DNA of 10,196 nucleotides, from NCBI GenBank assembly GCA_026770585.1, contig MU647255.1:101374-111569 (forward strand). Reading direction: 5' to 3'. A program made the position numbers and the translations under genes. Positions 4,001 to 7,573 of this stretch are shown here, piece after piece; position 1 is the stretch's first letter, and every line of letters starts with the position of its first letter. This DNA comes from Baffinella frigidus (taxonomy: Eukaryota; Cryptophyceae; Cryptomonadales; Baffinellaceae). The notes under the pieces were generated by a model, which worked only from the letters and a program-made list of their open reading frames with translations, was not told the origin of the DNA and ran no database searches.

Positions 4001-6704
4001 AGCGTCCTCGGGCATCAACAGCTGGCCGGCGTGGCGGCGTTCTTACTAAAACGTCTTTGTACCGCGCAATTATTAATCAGTACCACGGAAGTAAACGGAC
4101 CGCGGAATTTGGGCAGGTGTGTGATCGGAGGGGTGGACGCGCGGGAGCCAGCGTCCTCGGGGATATTCGCGTACAACAACTCGTGCTGCGCCCTCCAGCA
4201 CTGCTCCGTTCAGGTCGAAACCCTGAACCCTAAACCCTAAACCCTAAACCCTAAACCCTAAGCCTCCAGCACTGCTCCGTTGAGGTTGCGAGCCCTGAGT
4301 TAACATGGTCTCTTCAAAATGAGGAGACATGAAGTTGATTCCTCCGTTTTGTGGTACAAATCCCTTCAACGTTTGGTGTGAAAACGCGTCCTCCAGCACT
4401 GCTCCGTTCAGGTTGCGAGCCCTCTTCCTGCCACCAGCCCTTGGAGGTGGCTCAAATAGTGCTCTGGGGCATTTTCGTTTTACCTTGGATCGGGGTCGGA
4501 TTGGGGTTCGACCTCGATCCAAGGTAAAATCAAAGTCCTTCCAGGGCACTATTTGAGCCACTTGGGATTGCTGGTGGTGTCTGGCCGCCCTCCGCCACCC
4601 CGGGGAAGGGTGGACGGGGTGGAGCGAGAGAGAGGGAGGAGAGAGAGAGAGGGAGAAAGAGGAGAGAGAGAGCGAGAGAGAGAGAGACAGAGAAGGAGGA
4701 GAGAGAGAGGGAGACACCTCATGGTGCGCCCTCCAGCACTGCTCCGTCCAGGTTGCGAGCCTCCCTGTCCGTGGGCCTGTTGACTGGCCCGTGCTGGGTG
4801 TGCACTGGGGCGATACCAAGAGCTGCGACCGAGACCTTTGACTCGAATTACCACCAAGTGAAACCCACGTGAAACAAGTGGTACAGGGGTTACTCGAAAT
4901 TCAGGACACACACCGCCGTAGGGTCCTACCGGAGGCCTATGCCTAGGAGCACAGGCTCTCCAGTACTGTTCTGCGCCCCCCGAACCTGCTTCTTTTTCTT
5001 CTTGTTCGTCTTCTGCTTCTTCTGTTTCTTTATCACGCGCGAACCTTAATTAAGTCGAGCGGTGCCCCACCCTGCCCCCGCACCTGGGACCCCCCCCCCC
5101 CCCGGTTGTCACCGTGGCAACCCTAAACCCTAAACCCTATAACCCTAAACCAAAAACAAACAAACAAACAAACAAATAAATCCAATTAACAAAGCCGCGT
5201 TGTTTGCAGAACGTGCGGGACCACGGGGTGTATGTGGGCAACAACGCGTGCGCGCGCGCCTACGCTTCCCGCTTCGAGGGAGGCACGGTGGCGATGCTGG
5301 TGGAACACTCGGGCGCGGCGCTCGCGCACAGATGCACCCTCGCGCGGCACTCCAAAGGCCTTGTTGCCATCGGACGCCAGGTCTGCCTCAATATACGTCC
5401 TCAATATACGTATACCGGAAACAAAAAACATACCATATATACCATATACTGTAAATTATAATATACCGTAGACTGTCAACCGCAAACTGCTGCACCCTCG
5501 CACGACACTCTAAGGGTCTTGCGGCGATTGGGCGACAGGTCCTTCCTCACCCCTCGAAAAAATATATGAGTTTATTACGGATCGAAACCAATATGGCCAC
5601 CATGTGTTCTCGAGACCCTCAGGCCGTATCGTGTGTCTTTGCTAACAACGTATCCCTTAAGTGGCGAGTAAGCTCATACACCATACCGTAGGACCCTAGG
5701 CCCTGCCTAGGACCTCTTGGCGGTCAATGTTGACCGCCTCGCCACTCAAGGGGTAGTGTCTTTGCTAACAACGTCTCCCTCAAGTGGCGAGTAGGCGCAT
5801 ACGCCCTACCGTAGGACCCTAGGACCTACCTAGGGTGAGTTCGGGTGAATATTCACCCTATGGTTACTCAAGGGATACACGTGCGATGCGCTCCCGCGTG
5901 TTTCCCGCCCTTGCATCCGGGGGTTGCGCGGAGGTGCTCTCGTTCGGATATCCTAACCGTTTCTTCTGCCCACACTTCCCCATCCGGTACAGGGGTACAT
6001 CGCTCATAAGAAACTGCCCCCCCCCCAGGACGACTATCCCTTAAGTGCCCAGGCAGTCAAATTTGACGGCCAAGAGGTCCTAGGCAGGTCCTAGGGCCCT
6101 ACGGTAGGGCGTATGAGCCTACTGGCCACTTAAGGGATGGGGCTCTAGGCATAGGGCTACTGTAGGGTCCTAGGGGGGGGCGGTTTGTTATGAGCGAGGT
6201 ACCCCTGTACATCCGGGGGCTGCGCGGAGGTGCTCTCCTTCGCGTGCCACAAGGCTTCCCCCCTCTTCCTGCAACCGGATATCCTACCCTCTTTTTCCGT
6301 ACCCACACTTCCGTATCCGGCATCTTTGAATGACGGTGAGTTTATCCGGGGAAACCTATTTTTCTTTCATTTGATGGCAACGAAAATTACTACACAGATG
6401 CTTGAATATTACTAATAAGAAAAAATTATGTAGTAATTTTCGTTGCCATCAAATGAAAGAAAAATAGGTTTCCCCGGATAAAGGTGCGTCCCCCCGGCAG
6501 GCTGGAGACTCCAAAGTGTGCCCTAGGCAGGTCCTAGGGCCCTACGGTAGGGCGTATGAGCCTACTCGCCACTTGAGGGATAACGTTTTTTTGATCCACG
6601 AAACACTTTTAGCGCGAAACGTTGCGTTTAACATTCGCATTTATGACCTGTCGCAGGCTGGAGATTCGAAAGTGTACCTGGAAGGCAACCGCGTGGAAGG
6701 GAAG
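1059..6704 (+). CDS. Split gene for a parallel beta-helix repeat protein (internal part)
   Basis: This entry covers the whole gene; exons are listed separately. Exons E0 (1059-1095), E1 (1503-1562), E2 (1730-1769 + 1858-1904), E3 (2194-2306), E4 (4117-4213), E5 (5210-5380), E6 (5623-5660, 5751-5783, 5873-5933) and E7 (6657-6704) join with matching phases and no stop. The product shows repeated hydrophobic x hydrophobic xx C/N turns, such as LLEDCKV, ITLRRCVIGG, ALQHCSVQ, LAHRCTLARHSKGLVAIG and VYLEGNRVEG. This is the pattern of right-handed parallel beta-helix (PbH1) proteins, a fold shared by carbohydrate-active enzymes and by eukaryotic FBXO11/SHCBP1-type proteins. No catalytic residues can be assigned. 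Start, stop, promoter and polyA signal are not found, so both ends are missing or too diverged to see. The fold is inferred from pattern, not from a search. Confidence 0.72.
1126..1440. other. Intron E0-E1 stretch with two hairpins
   Basis: GAGGCGGGTCACACAGT occurs twice (1128-1144, 1203-1219). Hairpins: AAGTTGAC (1274-1281) with 1304-1311, and GGGCTCACCAA (1331-1341) with 1357-1367. No gene is seen. Confidence 0.6.
1445..1496. repeat. CCCTAAA telomere-like array before E1
   Basis: Six or seven units of CCCTAAA/CCCTGATCCTAAA/CCCCAAA, running directly into the CCGGCAG acceptor of E1. Confidence 0.88.
1503..1562 (+). CDS. E1: beta-helix exon (GEGAACITLYGGRWLLEDCK)
   Basis: The exon is 60 nt, follows a CCGGCAG acceptor and ends at an AAG|GTCACG donor, both in phase 0. 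The motif CITLYGGRWLLEDC is a typical beta-helix rung: alternating buried residues, a Gly-Gly turn, then a strand ending in Asp-Cys. The upstream intron is a CCCTAAA-type repeat block right up to the acceptor. Beyond the donor the frame stays open for about 19 more codons before TAA. The next acceptor with matching phase is at 1729. Confidence 0.62.
1730..1769 (+). CDS. E2a: exon half before F1 element (VFFKGEGGMSYPL)
   Basis: It follows a strong pyrimidine-rich acceptor (TTTCCCCCCAG, 1720-1729). In phase 0 it reads VFFKGEGGMSYPL, leaving one base of a split codon. The last ten bases (TATCCCTTAA) belong to the terminal repeat of the F1 element. The donor GTGGCG at 1770 also lies inside that repeat. 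Without removal of F1 the frame hits a stop inside or soon after the element. Confidence 0.5.
1760..1862 (+). mobile_element. F1 element copy 1, predicted to act as an intron
   Basis: This is a 103-bp element with 16-bp perfect terminal inverted repeats TATCCCTTAAGTGGCG, probably with a TA target duplication. Inside are the palindrome GCCCTACGGTAGGGC-like core, a CCTGCCTAGG block and a near-palindrome GGGCGATTATCGCCC (1829-1843). It sits within exon E2. GTGGCG in the left repeat and TTAAG in the right repeat form an 88-nt GT-AG intron (1770-1857) whose removal restores the frame. It is a MITE-like, introner-type element with no coding capacity. Confidence 0.75.
1858..1904 (+). CDS. E2b: exon half after F1 element (RILYAKCPDEPRVPLK)
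   Basis: It follows the acceptor TTAAG inside the right terminal repeat of F1. Joined to E2a it completes Arg and reads RILYAKCPDEPRVPLK, ending in phase 0 at AAG|GTGGTG. The other two frames of this stretch meet TGA before the donor, so only the frame predicted by splicing within F1 is open. The phase also agrees with E3, which starts VVCSRG. Confidence 0.5.
1996..2064 (+). pseudogene. E3 head copy (upstream duplicate of exon 3 start)
   Basis: It repeats the E3 acceptor (CTCTCTCTATCAG) and the first 22 codons of E3, VVCSRGAESEGDDDFEDE and onward, 198 bp upstream of the main copy. The copies differ at six bases in five codons, and all five changes are synonymous (TGC/TGT, AGA/CGC, GGA/GGG, GGT/GGG, GCT/GCG). 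After that the match stops, and this copy lacks the exon tail. It may be an alternative exon or a dead duplicate; a GCTAG|GTTACC donor is present near 2064. Confidence 0.6.
2194..2306 (+). CDS. E3: acidic linker plus beta-helix exon
   Basis: The 113-nt exon follows a (CT)n GTCAG acceptor and ends at CGCAG|GTGAAT, leaving two bases of a split codon. It encodes an acidic stretch (ESEGDDDFEDE) and a Gly run, then APEAVGCFGQSSITLR. The acidic stretch looks like a flexible loop; SSITLR begins a beta-helix strand continued by E4 (RCVIGG). Four downstream tail copies preserve GCFGQSSITLR with mostly silent changes, which supports the frame. The donor fits the phase-2 start of E4. Confidence 0.68.
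2478..2545 (+). pseudogene. E3 tail copy 1 with donor
   Basis: It duplicates the E3 3' part from the GAGGACGAG-G-run to CTCCGCAG and keeps a donor (GTGCCC). It reads GVGCFGQSSITLR in the E3 frame; E3 itself has AVGCFG. Changes inside GQSSITL are silent (TCT/TCC). It is preceded by a GTTAGGG array and lies wholly within the E3-E4 intron. Confidence 0.6.
2688..2757 (+). pseudogene. E3 tail copy 2 with donor
   Basis: This second tail duplicate runs from the G-rich block to CTCCGCAG|GTGCCC. It reads GFGCFGQSSITLR in the E3 frame. The G-run is broken by one T and the acidic codons are degraded (GAGACCGAG), so the first part is not a clean coding copy. Confidence 0.55.
2842..2866 (+). repeat. Short E3 tail remnant with donor-like end
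   Basis: TCTATCACCCTCTTCAG followed by GTGCCCGGG matches the last bases of the E3 tail plus the intron start. The upstream tail is replaced by TTTAGGG-type repeat. A similar remnant (TCTATCACCGTTCACAG followed by GTGCCCGGG) lies at 3184-3209. Confidence 0.5.
2970..3038 (+). pseudogene. E3 tail copy 3, donor lost
   Basis: It reads GVGCFGQSSITLR through CTCCGCAG, but the next bases are TCAAAC, so the GT donor is gone. A 13-base G run (2977-2989) replaces the acidic coding block. It may be a dead copy. Confidence 0.55.
3325..3433. repeat. 26-bp tandem repeat, two perfect copies and one diverged
   Basis: GATGTGTCCATCTAAACGAT begins two adjacent 26-bp units at 3325 and 3351. A diverged third unit (GATGTGTCGATCTTAACGAT) begins near 3409. 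The stretch lies in the E3-E4 intron. No function can be assigned. Confidence 0.7.
3517..4116 (+). repeat. E4 head array: four intron-end plus exon-head units
   Basis: Exon heads start at 3658, 3807, 3968 and 4117 (the last is the real E4), so spacing alternates 149, 161, 149 bp. A fifth, degraded copy is at about 3517-3583. Each unit has the intron end (TTATTAATTAGTACCAC, then CGGACCGCGGGATTTGGG), an acceptor-like AG in three of the four, and about 17 codons reading CVIGGVDAREPASSGI. Differences fall mainly at third positions (TGC/TGT, GGA/GGG, GAT/GAC, GTG/GTC). Copies 1 and 3 share one 3' form (GINSWPAWRR) and copy 2 has a form 12 bp longer (GIFAYTYSRPAWRR), so a dimer of about 310 bp was duplicated. 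A CCCTAAA-type block lies at 3609-3650. Confidence 0.75.
4117..4213 (+). CDS. E4: beta-helix exon (CVIGGVDAREPASSGI...ALQHCSVQ)
   Basis: The exon has 97 nt. It follows TTTGGGCAG, its first G completes the Arg codon split at the E3 donor, and it ends in phase 0 at CAG|GTCGAA. The peptide CVIGGVDAREPASSGIFAY continues the E3 strand, and NNSCCALQHCSVQ forms the next rung, which flows directly into E5 (NVRDHGVYVG). The frame is supported twice: three upstream head copies and three downstream tail copies keep the same reading frame. Confidence 0.7.
4217..4262. repeat. CCCTAAA telomere-like array after E4 donor
   Basis: About six units of CCCTAAA/CCCTGAA start three bases past the E4 donor and end at the next E4 tail copy. 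In this intron the C-rich strand is on the + strand, opposite to the array in the E3-E4 intron. Confidence 0.9.
4263..4284 (+). repeat. E4 tail copy 1
   Basis: CCTCCAGCACTGCTCCGTT is repeated just past the telomere-like block, followed by GAG and the donor-like GTTGCGAG. It encodes LQHCSV in the E4 frame; the final CAG has become GAG. Confidence 0.65.
4387..4411 (+). repeat. E4 tail copy 2
   Basis: It matches E4 from the CCTCCAGCACTGC segment to CAG and is followed by GTTGCGAGCCCT, which also follows tail copies 1 and 3 in close form. The intron start is therefore duplicated together with the exon tail. Confidence 0.65.
4447..4561. mobile_element. F3: 115-bp inverted-repeat (MITE-like) element
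   Basis: Terminal arms GTGGCTCAAATAGTGC (4447-4462) and its exact complement (4546-4561) enclose a second perfect pair, TTTTACCTTGGATCG (4478-4492) with 4515-4529. The ends would give GT at the left edge (after TTGGAG) and TTTGAG on the right, similar in design to F1. It lies in the E4-E5 intron, so no effect on the frame can be tested. Confidence 0.75.
4622..4714. repeat. GA-rich microsatellite
   Basis: This is a purine-only (GA)n/(GAGAGGGA)n tract with few interruptions. The Ser/Leu-rich frames on the minus strand across it are low-complexity artefacts. Confidence 0.92.
4726..4751 (+). repeat. E4 tail copy 3
   Basis: GCGCCCTCCAGCACTGCTCC then GTCCAG, followed by donor GTTGCGAGCC. It keeps ALQHCSVQ with the GTT/GTC difference, which is silent. 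It follows a long GA-rich microsatellite. Confidence 0.65.
4912..5200. repeat. Low-complexity intron stretch before E5
   Basis: It holds a CCTAGG-type core fragment (4916-4950), a TTC-rich pyrimidine tract (4988-5032), a run of 14 C (5090-5103), CCCTAAA units (5119-5150) and a (CAAA)n tract (5151-5180). No gene is seen. The remaining intron ends in TTGTTTGCAG, the E5 acceptor. Confidence 0.8.
5210..5380 (+). CDS. E5: largest exon, about two beta-helix rungs
   Basis: The exon is 171 nt, or 57 codons, phase 0 at both ends, between TTTGCAG|AAC and CGCCAG|GTCTGC. It reads NVRDHGVYVGNNACARAYAS, then RFEGGTVAMLVEHSGAALAH, then RCTLARHSKGLVAIGRQ. The rung pattern (GVYVG, AYASRFEGG, AMLVE, LAHRCTLARHS, GLVAIG) is the clearest beta-helix signal in the window. 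GC3 is very high. It is the only main exon that starts with A rather than G after the AG. A diverged copy of its last 16 codons at 5491 confirms the frame through silent differences. Confidence 0.8.
5395..5470. repeat. AT-rich intron stretch with short direct repeats
   Basis: CCTCAATATACGT occurs twice in a row, and TACCATATA is also repeated. Base composition is far more AT-rich than the neighbouring exons. It separates E5 from its tail copy. Confidence 0.6.
5491..5538 (+). CDS. E5 tail copy with strong synonymous divergence
   Basis: It reads CTLARHSKGLAAIGRQ and keeps a CAG|GTCCTT donor. Against E5 (5333-5380) 11 bases differ, and 10 of them are at third positions; only one residue changes (Val to Ala). 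A dead copy would not show this, so both copies seem to have been under protein selection. It could be an alternative exon or a piece of a diverged paralogue brought in by recombination. The frame stays open without a stop through 5539-5622 into E6, so retention of that 84-nt stretch is possible. Confidence 0.6.
5623..5660 (+). CDS. E6a: AVSCVFANNVSLK, up to first F1
   Basis: It follows GACCCTCAG and reads AVSCVFANNVSL in phase 0, leaving two bases (AA) of Lys. The last ten bases are the F1 terminal repeat, and the donor GTGGCG at 5661 is within F1. Joined to E5 it reads GLVAIGRQ-AVSCVFANN, which keeps the beta-helix pattern. Confidence 0.58.
5651..5755 (+). mobile_element. F1 element copy 2
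   Basis: This 105-bp copy has the left end TATCCCTTAAGTGGCGAG and the right end CTCGCCACTCAAGGGGTA. Its inner hairpin GGCGGTCAA-TG-TTGACCGCC (5719-5738) differs completely in sequence from those of the other copies. The predicted intron is 5661-5750 (90 nt). It was duplicated in tandem together with 18 bp of upstream exon, producing copy 3. Confidence 0.78.
5751..5783 (+). CDS. E6m: 33-nt micro-exon between two F1 introns
   Basis: Between the acceptor of F1 copy 2 (CTCAAG) and the donor of F1 copy 3 (AA|GTGGCG) lie exactly 33 nt, reading GSVFANNVSLK in frame with E6a and E6b. It repeats VFANNVSLK of E6a; the two differences within it (GTA/GTC, CTT/CTC) are silent. If included, the protein gains 11 residues; if skipped, the frame is unchanged. 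Confidence 0.5.
5774..5877 (+). mobile_element. F1 element copy 3
   Basis: The left end is TCTCCCTCAAGTGGCGAG and the right end GGTTACTCAAGGGATA, so both termini have drifted. The inner palindrome GGGTGAATATTCACCC (5843-5858) is perfect. The predicted intron is 5784-5872 (89 nt). The exonic 18 bp before it (GTGTCTTTGCTAACAACG) duplicates 5633-5650. Confidence 0.75.
5873..5933 (+). CDS. E6b: KDTRAMRSRVFPALASGGCAE
   Basis: It follows CTCAAG in the right end of F1 copy 3. The first G completes Lys, then it reads DTRAMRSRVFPALASGGCAE to a GAG|GTGCTC donor in phase 0. Two silent differences in the downstream tail copy (GGT/GGC, and TCG/TCC just past the donor) support the SGGCAE frame. Joined to E7 it gives SGGCAE-AGDSKVYLEGN. 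Confidence 0.55.
5988..6209. mobile_element. F2 element copy 1, carrying a nested F1
   Basis: The ends are TACAGGGGTACATCGCTCAT and the inverted ATGAGCGAGGTACCCCTGTA. The element is flanked on both sides by CATCCGG, a possible target duplication that might instead come from a tandem duplication of the flank. The core has TAGGCATAGGGCTACTGTAGGGTCCTAGG. A complete F1 (6035-6138) splits it. Other F2 copies are about 112 to 122 bp, which fits 222 bp minus the 104-bp insert. Its minus-strand translation gives the phrase GTSLI(R/T)N(R)PPLGPYS, which is repeat-derived. Confidence 0.8.
6035..6138 (-). mobile_element. F1 element copy 4 (reverse orientation, nested in F2)
   Basis: The left end is TATCCCTTAAGTGCCC and the right end GGCCACTTAAGGGAT, with the final A lost. 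The inner palindrome GTCAAATTTGAC (6056-6067) is perfect. The core is reversed relative to copies 1-3. Its insertion into F2 shows F1 was active after F2 had landed here. Confidence 0.8.
6210..6335 (+). repeat. E6b tail copy plus downstream flank copy
   Basis: CATCCGGGGGCTGCGCGGAG then GTGCTCTC repeats 5915-5941 with a silent T/C change. The following bases also match the first copy in pieces (GGATATCCTA, CCCACACTTCC, TATCCGG), with about 33 extra bp here. The frame reads SGGCAEVLSF. It ends near ACG|GTGAGT, a consensus donor whose last T is the first base of the F4 palindrome. Confidence 0.6.
6341..6482. mobile_element. F4: perfect 54-bp inverted repeat with 34-nt spacer
   Basis: The arms 6341-6394 and 6429-6482 are exact complements over 54 bp, beginning TTTATCCGGGGAAACC. 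The spacer (6395-6428) is AT-rich. The flanks GGTGAG (6335-6340) and GGTGCG (6483-6488) resemble a target duplication with one mismatch. Perfect identity suggests recent origin or repair. It lies between a GTGAGT donor motif and the GGCAG acceptor of the E7 head copy, so it fills a candidate 164-nt intron (6337-6500). No other copy is in the window. Confidence 0.85.
6501..6519 (+). repeat. E7 head copy with acceptor
   Basis: After CCCCCGGCAG comes GCTGGAGACTCCAAAGTGT, matching the start of E7 with two silent differences (GAT/GAC, TCG/TCC). Directly after it a truncated F1 begins. Confidence 0.6.
6520..6582 (-). mobile_element. F1 element copy 5 (truncated)
   Basis: It retains GCCCTAGGCAGGTCCTAGG, the CCCTACGGTAGGG core and the right end CTCGCCACTTGAGGGATA. 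The other terminal repeat and the variable hairpin are missing. It is in reverse orientation, like copies 4 and 6. Confidence 0.75.
6657..6704 (+). CDS. E7: beta-helix exon (AGDSKVYLEGNRVEGK)
   Basis: The exon follows CTGTCGCAG and ends at AAG|GTGCCG, both phase 0, giving 16 residues. VYLEGNRVEG is a typical beta-helix strand-turn-strand. The head copy at 6501 supports the frame. The frame remains open past the donor to a stop at about 6776 (VPIWWPESARPG and on), so this might instead be a longer last exon. Confidence 0.58.
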
Positions 6705-6779
6705 GTGCCGATCTGGTGGCCCGAATCTGCAAGGCCCGGGACCTTCGTCGACCTCGCCACTACTCGTATCGCCTGACCT

Positions 6780-7012
6780 CCGTCCCGCGGCGGGCCCGTC
6801 TATCCCGAGGCGGTCCCATCTACCCCGAGGCGGGACTATCTATCCCGAGACGGGCCTATCCCATAAGTGGCCATGCCCACAAATTTGAGGGCCTAGATGT
6901 CCTAGGCAGGTCCTAGGGCCCTACGGTAGGGCGTATGAGCCTACTGGCCACTCAAGGGATATGTACCGAGGCGGGCCGATCGATCCCGAGGCGGGCCAGT
7001 CCTGAGGCGGTT
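6780..7012 (-). repeat. GC-rich minisatellite, CCGAGGCGGG orientation
   Basis: Units of about 20-23 bp (TATCCCGAGGCGGGCC-type) run at 6783-6856 and 6963-7012, interrupted by F1 copy 6. They are the reverse complement of the arrays at 7798-8101 and 8910-9125. Confidence 0.8.
6857..6961 (-). mobile_element. F1 element copy 6
   Basis: The ends are TATCCCATAAGTGGCC and GGCCACTCAAGGGATA. The inner hairpin GCCCACAAATTTGAGGGC (6875-6892) pairs except for one position. It is in reverse orientation and inserted inside the GC-rich minisatellite. Confidence 0.78.
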
Positions 7013-7082
7013 AGATGGACACAATAGGAGAATAGATAGACACAATGGCGCGCAGACACAGAGGCGGACGCAAGCGACGCGC

Positions 7083-7194
7083 ACAGGGGTATCTCGCTCA
7101 TAAGAAACTGCCCCTCCCCCCCTAGGACCCTAGGCATAGGCCTACTGTAGGGTCCTAGGGGGGGTTGGTTTCTTATGAGCGAGGAACCCGTGTA
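7083..7194. mobile_element. F2 element copy 2
   Basis: This 112-bp inverted-repeat element runs from ACAGGGGTATCTCGCTCATA to the matching ATGAGCGAGGAACCCGTGT end. The core is CCTAGGACCCTAGGCATAGG then CCTACTGTAGGGTCCTAGG. It is about the length expected for an F2 without the nested F1. Confidence 0.8.
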
Positions 7195-7246
7195 CGGGCG
7201 CGCAGACACAGAGGCGGGCGCAAGCGAAAAGCGGGGTGTACTAACA

Positions 7247-7314
7247 GTGTCCATCTATTCTCATATTGTGTCTAGCTATTCTCAGCTGGACACAATATGA
7301 GAATAGATGGACAC
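7247..7314. repeat. 26-bp perfect hairpin
   Basis: 7247-7272 (GTGTCCATCTATTCTCATAT and on) is the exact complement of 7289-7314, with a 16-nt loop that itself contains AGCT...AGCT. The right arm belongs to the GATGGACACAA repeat family, so the hairpin may come from an inverted duplication of that unit. Confidence 0.85.
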
Positions 7315-7540
7315 AATAGGAGAATAGATGGACACAAAGGCGCGCAGACACAGAGGCGGGCGCAAGCGAAGCGCGGGGTGTACTAACAGAGGCGGCGTCC
7401 TCGAAACCAAGAAAACAGTAATTACGCGAAACAAACAGTAAATAGGGACATATGTGAACAAACGAAGTAAAGAATAAAGAAACACGCGCGGTAGCACTCA
7501 CGCCCCCGCGCTGATCCACGCCCAGGGGAGTGCCTGCAAG

Positions 7541-7560
7541 CCCCCCCCCCCCCCCCCCCC
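7541..7560. repeat. Run of 20 C
   Basis: An uninterrupted C20 run. Its length may be a sequencing or assembly estimate. Confidence 0.95.
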
Positions 7561-7573
7561 TGGGACCATGCAG

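Larger units (their letters stand above)
7013..7390. repeat. Tandem unit with GCGCGCAGACACAGAGGCGG
   Basis: The phrase GGCGCGCAGACACAGAGGCG, followed by CGCAAGCGA, occurs near 7047, 7197 and 7338. It is linked to GAATAGATGGACACAA units and to GCGGGGTGTACTAACAG (two copies). F2 copy 2 sits between the first two units. No coding signal is visible. Confidence 0.72.

Noticed and set aside
4447-4520. tRNA gene or dinoflagellate spliced-leader RNA (GGTTCGA, TGGCTCAA motifs)
   Set aside because: The matches are short, fall inside the F3 inverted repeat, and no cloverleaf or full leader sequence is present.
4244-4819. 191-codon minus-strand frame, Ser/Leu-rich
   Set aside because: It translates the GA microsatellite, the F3 palindrome and CCCTAAA repeats; low complexity only.
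6590-6656. Coding exon reading HETLLARNVAFNIRIYDL
   Set aside because: Its copy at 8328 has a 1-bp length change that breaks the frame, and the segment leads into the E7 acceptor, so it is more likely intronic.
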